Of a DNA stretch of 64,000 nt, positions 60,202 through 64,000 are shown piece after piece. Location of the stretch: positions 40,140 to 104,139 of IMG/VR virus record IMGVR_UViG_3300045971_000163; one strand, written 5' to 3'. The stretch is from a virus. Under the pieces are notes generated by a model that saw nothing but the letters and a program-made list of their open reading frames with translations, made no database searches and was not told the origin of the DNA. Each line of letters opens with the position of its first letter. The first letter of the stretch is position 1. The position numbers were made by a program, and so were the translations under genes.

Positions 60202-61356
60202 ATGAACCAGTTTGAAAAACTTATCGAATTAATAATTAACGAAGACGAAGCAAAAGCAAAGGCATTGTTTCATAAAATCGTAGTTGAAAAATCTCGTGAC
60301 ATTTACGAAAGTTTAGTCGACGAAGACCAAATGCCAATTCAGCAAGGCCGTGGCGCTGAGCGTTTAGGACAAGAAATTACTGATGACCAAGAAGTAATTG
60401 ATGGCGACCATATCGGTGAAGCTGACGAGACAGATGAGTTCGGCGGCGATGTAGGCGGCGACGAGTTCGGCGGCGAAGAAGAAATGGGTGGCGATGACAT
60501 GGGCATGGGCGACGAAATGGGTGGCGATGACATGGGCATGGGCGACGAAATGGGTGGCGAACCAGCTACTGTTGAAGACCGCGTAATGGACTTGGAAGAT
60601 GCACTTGACGAACTTAAAGCAGAATTTGATGCTTTAATGGGCGAAGAAATGCAAGAGCCAGAGCATGCTGATTTAGCTGCTGACATGGGCAGCGACGAAG
60701 AAAGCGACTTCGATGACGAAGGCGAAGAAGGCATGGGCGGTGAAGAATTAGGCGACGAAACAGACGCTGAAGGTTCTAAGTTTGGTGAAGCTAGCATTTA
60801 CGGCGAATCCAAGAAAACTGACAAGCCATGGAAAGATTCCAAAGGTAAAGAGCATCCAGGTACCGCTGTAAAGGGCGACAAGTACGATGGTAAGGCTGCT
60901 GAGAAAGAAGAAAAAGCTAAGAAAGTTAAAGAATCTCGCAAGTCTCCAGCAGACTTAATGCGTGAGTACGTAGAGAAAGTTACAGCAGTTAAGCCAGTTG
61001 AGGGTGACCCAATCGGTTCAGGCGGTACTAAGTCTCCAATCAACTCTAAGAGCACACAGATCAATGGCAAGAACGATATGGGCGGTACTACTGCTAACAT
61101 CGCTCAAGGCAAGTTTGCTTCTGACCGCGATAGCAACAATGGTCCAAAGACTCCAAGCAACGAATACACTAAGGGTGGCGGTGCTGGTAAGAAAATGGGT
61201 CAAGACAAATACGAAAACAGCCCAGCAGCTAACACTAAGGGTTACAAAGACAAGCAAACAGTTAAACGTGAACAAGAAGGTCAAACTACTAAGGATTCAG
61301 TTCCAGTAGTTAAGAAGTCCTTCAATCCAGGTGGATCGTCAGGCTTTAAGGGTTAA
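60202..61356 (+). CDS. Acidic prohead-core-like protein with Gly/Asp/Met repeats
   Basis: The N-terminal helix of this 384-residue protein (MNQFEKLIELIINEDEAKAK, then ALFHKIVVEKSRDIYESLV) is like the start of core or gp68-like proteins of T4-like cyanophages. Residues about 75-190 are extremely acidic and glycine/methionine-rich, including GDDMGMGDEMG twice. The C-terminal half is basic and low-complexity (KPWKDSKGKEHPG, KVKESRKSPADLM). The charge split suggests a scaffold or internal head protein, perhaps cut by gp21. TAGGAG lies about 9 nt before the ATG. It lies between the portal and the protease as core genes do. Function inferred from position. Confidence 0.6.
   Translation: MNQFEKLIELIINEDEAKAKALFHKIVVEKSRDIYESLVDEDQMPIQQGRGAERLGQEITDDQEVIDGDHIGEADETDEFGGDVGGDEFGGEEEMGGDDMGMGDEMGGDDMGMGDEMGGEPATVEDRVMDLEDALDELKAEFDALMGEEMQEPEHADLAADMGSDEESDFDDEGEEGMGGEELGDETDAEGSKFGEASIYGESKKTDKPWKDSKGKEHPGTAVKGDKYDGKAAEKEEKAKKVKESRKSPADLMREYVEKVTAVKPVEGDPIGSGGTKSPINSKSTQINGKNDMGGTTANIAQGKFASDRDSNNGPKTPSNEYTKGGGAGKKMGQDKYENSPAANTKGYKDKQTVKREQEGQTTKDSVPVVKKSFNPGGSSGFKG
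60487..60552 (+). repeat. 33-bp direct repeat, two exact copies
   Basis: Units at 60487-60519 and 60520-60552 encode GGDDMGMGDEM twice, with a partial third start (GGE). They lie within the acidic core-like protein gene. Confidence 0.85.
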
Positions 61357-61360
61357 TTAA

Positions 61361-62002
61361 ATGTCACGTTATAATCTTAGAGAGAATTTATCCTTTGATA
61401 ACGCCCGCGTTGAGATTCTCAACGAGGACGACGGCAAGGGTGGCAAGTCTCTCAAGATGAAGGGTATCTTCATTCAAGGCGGGGTTAAAAACGCAAATCA
61501 GCGTGTTTACCCTGTCCATGAAATTAACAAGGCTGTAGGCACCGTAATGGAACAAGTTAAGGGTGGCTACAGTGTACTTGGTGAAGTTGATCACCCAGAT
61601 GACTTAAAAATTAATCTCGACAGAGTTTCCCACATGATAACAGAAATGTGGATGGACGGACCAAACGGATTTGGTACGTTAAAAATATTGCCTACCCCTA
61701 TGGGACAACTTGTTAAAACAATGTTGGAAAATGGGGTTAAGCTCGGAGTTTCCAGCCGCGGAAGCGGTAACGTTAACGAAGCAAACGGTCATGTAAGTGA
61801 TTTTGAAATTATAACCGTTGACGTAGTAGCACAACCTAGTGCACCAAATGCATACCCTAAAGCAATTTATGAAAGCTTAATGAATATGAAGTACGGTCAC
61901 AAGGTACTTGGAGTGGCAGGTGAAGCCAGTGCAGACGCAAGAGTCCAGAAATATCTCAAAGAGCAGGTAATCTGCTTGATTAAAGATATGAAGATAAAAT
62001 AG
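61361..62002 (+). CDS. 21: Prohead core protease gp21-like
   Basis: This 213-residue protein matches T4 gp21 in length and motifs: LKMKGIFIQGGVKNANQRVYP, GEVDHPDD with catalytic His H78, and LGVSSRGSG with catalytic Ser near 131-132, followed by FEIITVDVVAQPSAP. The serine protease of the herpesvirus-assemblin-like fold cuts scaffold, core and capsid proteins after short L/I-x-E motifs during head maturation. It is encoded between core and scaffold genes as in T4; the next gene follows after 8 bp. Confidence 0.95.
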   Translation: MSRYNLRENLSFDNARVEILNEDDGKGGKSLKMKGIFIQGGVKNANQRVYPVHEINKAVGTVMEQVKGGYSVLGEVDHPDDLKINLDRVSHMITEMWMDGPNGFGTLKILPTPMGQLVKTMLENGVKLGVSSRGSGNVNEANGHVSDFEIITVDVVAQPSAPNAYPKAIYESLMNMKYGHKVLGVAGEASADARVQKYLKEQVICLIKDMKIK

Positions 62003-62010
62003 GAGACGTT

Positions 62011-63111
62011 ATGTTAAATGCTATGAAACCACTCATCGATAGCGGCATTATAAACGAAGACACACGTCAAGCCATTTCTGAAGCTTGGGAGGCTCAGCTT
62101 GCTGAAGCCAAAGAGACTGTAAGAAGTGAATTGCGTGAAGAATTCGCTCGCCGTTACGAGCACGATAAAGGTGTAATGGTCGAGGCTTTAGACAAAATGG
62201 TAACAGAATCCTTGCAGCAAGAAATCGCTGAGTTCAAGGAAGAAAAGAAGGCACTCTCTGAGGATCGCGTAAAGTTTAAAAAACATGTACGCGAATCAAG
62301 CAGCAAATTTAATGCATTTATGGTTGAGAAATTAGCCGAAGAAATTAAAGAGTTGCGCAAAGATCGTAAAATGCAAGTTGAAAGCGTTGGCAAATTAGAA
62401 CAATTTGTTATGCAACAATTAGCTAATGAGATCGGTGAGTTTGCTAAGGACAAACAAGATGTTGTCGAGACAAAGGTACGTTTAATTGCAGGTGCTACTA
62501 AGAAATTAGCGGAAATGCAAAAACAATTTATCGCTCGCAGCGCAAAACTTGTCCAAGAATCCGTTACCCAAAGTTTAGGGTCAGAAATTGGTCAACTGAA
62601 AGAAGACATTCAAGTTGCAAGAGAAAATATGTTTGGTCGTCGTTTGTTCGAAGCATTCGCTGGCGAGTTCACTGCTACTCACTTAAATGAGAACAAGGAA
62701 ATCGCGAAACTTACGTCCTTAGTGAAAGCTAAGAATCGTCAACTCGAAGAAGCTAAAAAAATTGCAACTAAATCAATCAAGTTGGTTGAATCCAAAGACC
62801 AGGAAATTAAAGTTATTCAAGAATCTGTTAATCGCAAGCAAGTCTTAGCCGAACTGCTTGGTCCGCTTAATAGGGACAAAGCTTCGGTGATGTCAGAGCT
62901 TCTTGAGAATGTACAGACCACGAAACTGCGTTCTGTATATGATAAGTATCTACCGGCAGTTCTAAACAACTCAAACGCAGCACCAGCGCCTAAAGCAAAA
63001 GTGTTAAGTGAGAGCCGTTCAGAAGTTACGGGCGATAAAACTGCAAAACAAGTAGTTGAGCAACACTCAGATAATGTGGTGGAACTTAAACGCTTGGCAG
63101 GGCTGAAGTAA
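62011..63111 (+). CDS. 22: Major prohead scaffold core protein gp22-like
   Basis: This 366-residue protein is almost entirely charged helix (RSELREEFARRYEHDKGVM; VEKLAEEIKELRKDRKMQVE; AEMQKQFIARSAKLVQESV) as expected for a coiled scaffold. A C-terminal part (NRKQVLAELLGPLNRDKASVM; LLENVQTTKLRSVYDKYLPAVLN) fits the gp22 family in T4-like cyanophages. It forms the core around which gp23 assembles and is then degraded by gp21. TAGGAGACGTT directly precedes the ATG. T4 gp22 has 269 residues; longer versions are common in relatives. Confidence 0.88.
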   Translation: MLNAMKPLIDSGIINEDTRQAISEAWEAQLAEAKETVRSELREEFARRYEHDKGVMVEALDKMVTESLQQEIAEFKEEKKALSEDRVKFKKHVRESSSKFNAFMVEKLAEEIKELRKDRKMQVESVGKLEQFVMQQLANEIGEFAKDKQDVVETKVRLIAGATKKLAEMQKQFIARSAKLVQESVTQSLGSEIGQLKEDIQVARENMFGRRLFEAFAGEFTATHLNENKEIAKLTSLVKAKNRQLEEAKKIATKSIKLVESKDQEIKVIQESVNRKQVLAELLGPLNRDKASVMSELLENVQTTKLRSVYDKYLPAVLNNSNAAPAPKAKVLSESRSEVTGDKTAKQVVEQHSDNVVELKRLAGLK

Positions 63112-63136
63112 AAACTAGATTAAAAAAGGAAAAATC

Positions 63137-64000
63137 ATGTCACAAAATCTATTAGAAAGCCGTTGGGGCGAAACCAAGGAGGCCCTGTTAGAAGGTTTGC
63201 AAGGTTCACGTCGCACAACAATGTCGGTTATTTTAGAAAATACCCGCAAAAGTTTGAATGAAAATGCAACAGCTGGTGGTACACAAGCTGCTAACATTTC
63301 CACTTTAAACCGTGTTATCCTCCCAGTGATCCGTCGTGTTATGCCGACTGTTATCGCTAATGAAATCGTTGGTGTTCAGCCAATGACCGGTCCTGTTGCA
63401 CAAATTCATACTTTACGTGTGCGTTATGCAGACCCAGTGGCCGACTCTAGCGGTTATGGTACAAGCGTAGCAGCCGGTGATGAAATGTTAAGCCCGTTCA
63501 AGATTGCTACAGCCTACTCCGGTAGCGCAGCAACTGGCCGTGCTGACAGCACAGCGGCATACGAAGGTGTGCCAGGTCGTCGTATCAACGTTCAGATCTT
63601 GAAACAAGTTGTTGAAGCAAAATCCCGCAAGTTAAGCGCTCGTTGGACTTTTGAAGCAGCACAAGATGCTCAAGCTATGCACGGTCTCGACGTTGAAGCA
63701 GAAATTATGGCCGCATTGGCACAAGAAATTACGGTCGAAATCGACCAAGAAATCTTGGGTTCTTTACGTGCGTTAGCTGCAACCGAAGAAACTTACAACC
63801 AAGCAACCGTTAGCGGTACTGCAACGTTCGTGGGTGACGAGCATGCTGCTTTAGCAGTATTGATCAATCGTGTTGCTAACAAGATTGCTCAACGCACACG
63901 TCGTGGCGCAGGTAACTGGGCAGTTGTATCTCCAGCAGCATTGACAGTATTGCAATCAGCAACTACTTCAGCGTTTGCTCGTACAACAGAAGGTACGTTT
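63137..64000 (+). CDS. 23: Major capsid protein gp23-like, C-terminus beyond window
   Basis: 288 codons are visible. The N-terminus (MSQNLLESRWGETKEALLEG) is a short propeptide-like helix. A gp21-type cut site LNE followed by NATAGG would remove 42 residues (T4 removes 65). Then come the conserved NRVILPVIRRVMPTVIANEI, VGVQPMTGPVAQI, LRVRYADP, and further on KSRKLSARWTFEAAQDAQAM with the GLDVEAEIMAALAQEI stretch, all diagnostic for T4-like gp23. AAAGGAAAAATC precedes the ATG. This is the standard marker gene for placing T4-like phages, so even this partial can be used for classification. Confidence 0.96.
   Translation, partial: MSQNLLESRWGETKEALLEGLQGSRRTTMSVILENTRKSLNENATAGGTQAANISTLNRVILPVIRRVMPTVIANEIVGVQPMTGPVAQIHTLRVRYADPVADSSGYGTSVAAGDEMLSPFKIATAYSGSAATGRADSTAAYEGVPGRRINVQILKQVVEAKSRKLSARWTFEAAQDAQAMHGLDVEAEIMAALAQEITVEIDQEILGSLRALAATEETYNQATVSGTATFVGDEHAALAVLINRVANKIAQRTRRGAGNWAVVSPAALTVLQSATTSAFARTTEGTF

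Overview
The window looks like part of the genome of a large T4-like contractile-tailed bacteriophage (Caudoviricetes, T4 superfamily), probably aquatic. It carries recognisable counterparts of T4 gp20, gp21, gp22, gp23 (runs off the right edge), gp6, gp25, gp5, gp53, gp26, gp51, a tape-measure protein, gp46, gp47 and the late sigma factor gp55. The tail-fibre families resemble those of cyanophages and pelagiphages. Genes are tightly packed, often with ATGA or TAATG overlaps, and no tRNA was seen. The host cannot be named from this sequence.

Layout. (1) 1-15.8 kb, almost all minus strand, is an accessory biosynthetic island. It holds one B12-type radical SAM enzyme, one radical SAM/SPASM enzyme, four tandem radical SAM enzymes with an N-terminal SPASM/twitch-like Cys domain, a PLP aminotransferase, an SGNH hydrolase-like protein, a short glycerophosphodiesterase-like protein, three DxD-type glycosyltransferase-like proteins and several unknowns. 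(2) 15.8-23.5 kb, minus strand, holds tail fibre and adhesin genes: three paralogues with WWD repeats (one with a collagen-like stretch), a polyglycine adhesin-like protein and small structural proteins. (3) 23.5-45.9 kb, minus strand, is the baseplate block: a 3,989-residue giant structural protein, gp6, gp25, gp5 with a C-terminal lytic domain, a 1,027-residue hub candidate, gp53 and a tube/baseplate junction candidate. (4) 46-52.8 kb, plus strand, holds gp55, then gp47 / sulfotransferase-like insert / gp46, two HNH homing endonucleases, a histone-like small protein and a PD-(D/E)XK nuclease. (5) 52.79-53.58 kb is an ~800 bp gene-free, hairpin-rich stretch between convergent genes and is a candidate large structured RNA. 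(6) 53.6-54.6 kb, minus strand, holds gp51 and gp26. (7) 54.7-64 kb, plus strand, holds the tape measure and the head module (gp20, two prohead-core-like proteins, gp21, gp22, gp23).

How it works together. Octamers matching or close to the T4 late promoter TATAAATA (here mostly GATAAATA) sit in front of many structural genes and at three divergent gene junctions. This agrees with the gp55-like sigma factor encoded here. gp46/gp47 would serve recombination-dependent replication. The radical SAM/glycosyltransferase island has no counterpart in T4 and is the most likely source of new biochemistry: modification of a glycan, nucleotide sugar, peptide or virion component. The hairpin-rich gene-free region is the best candidate for an undescribed RNA element.
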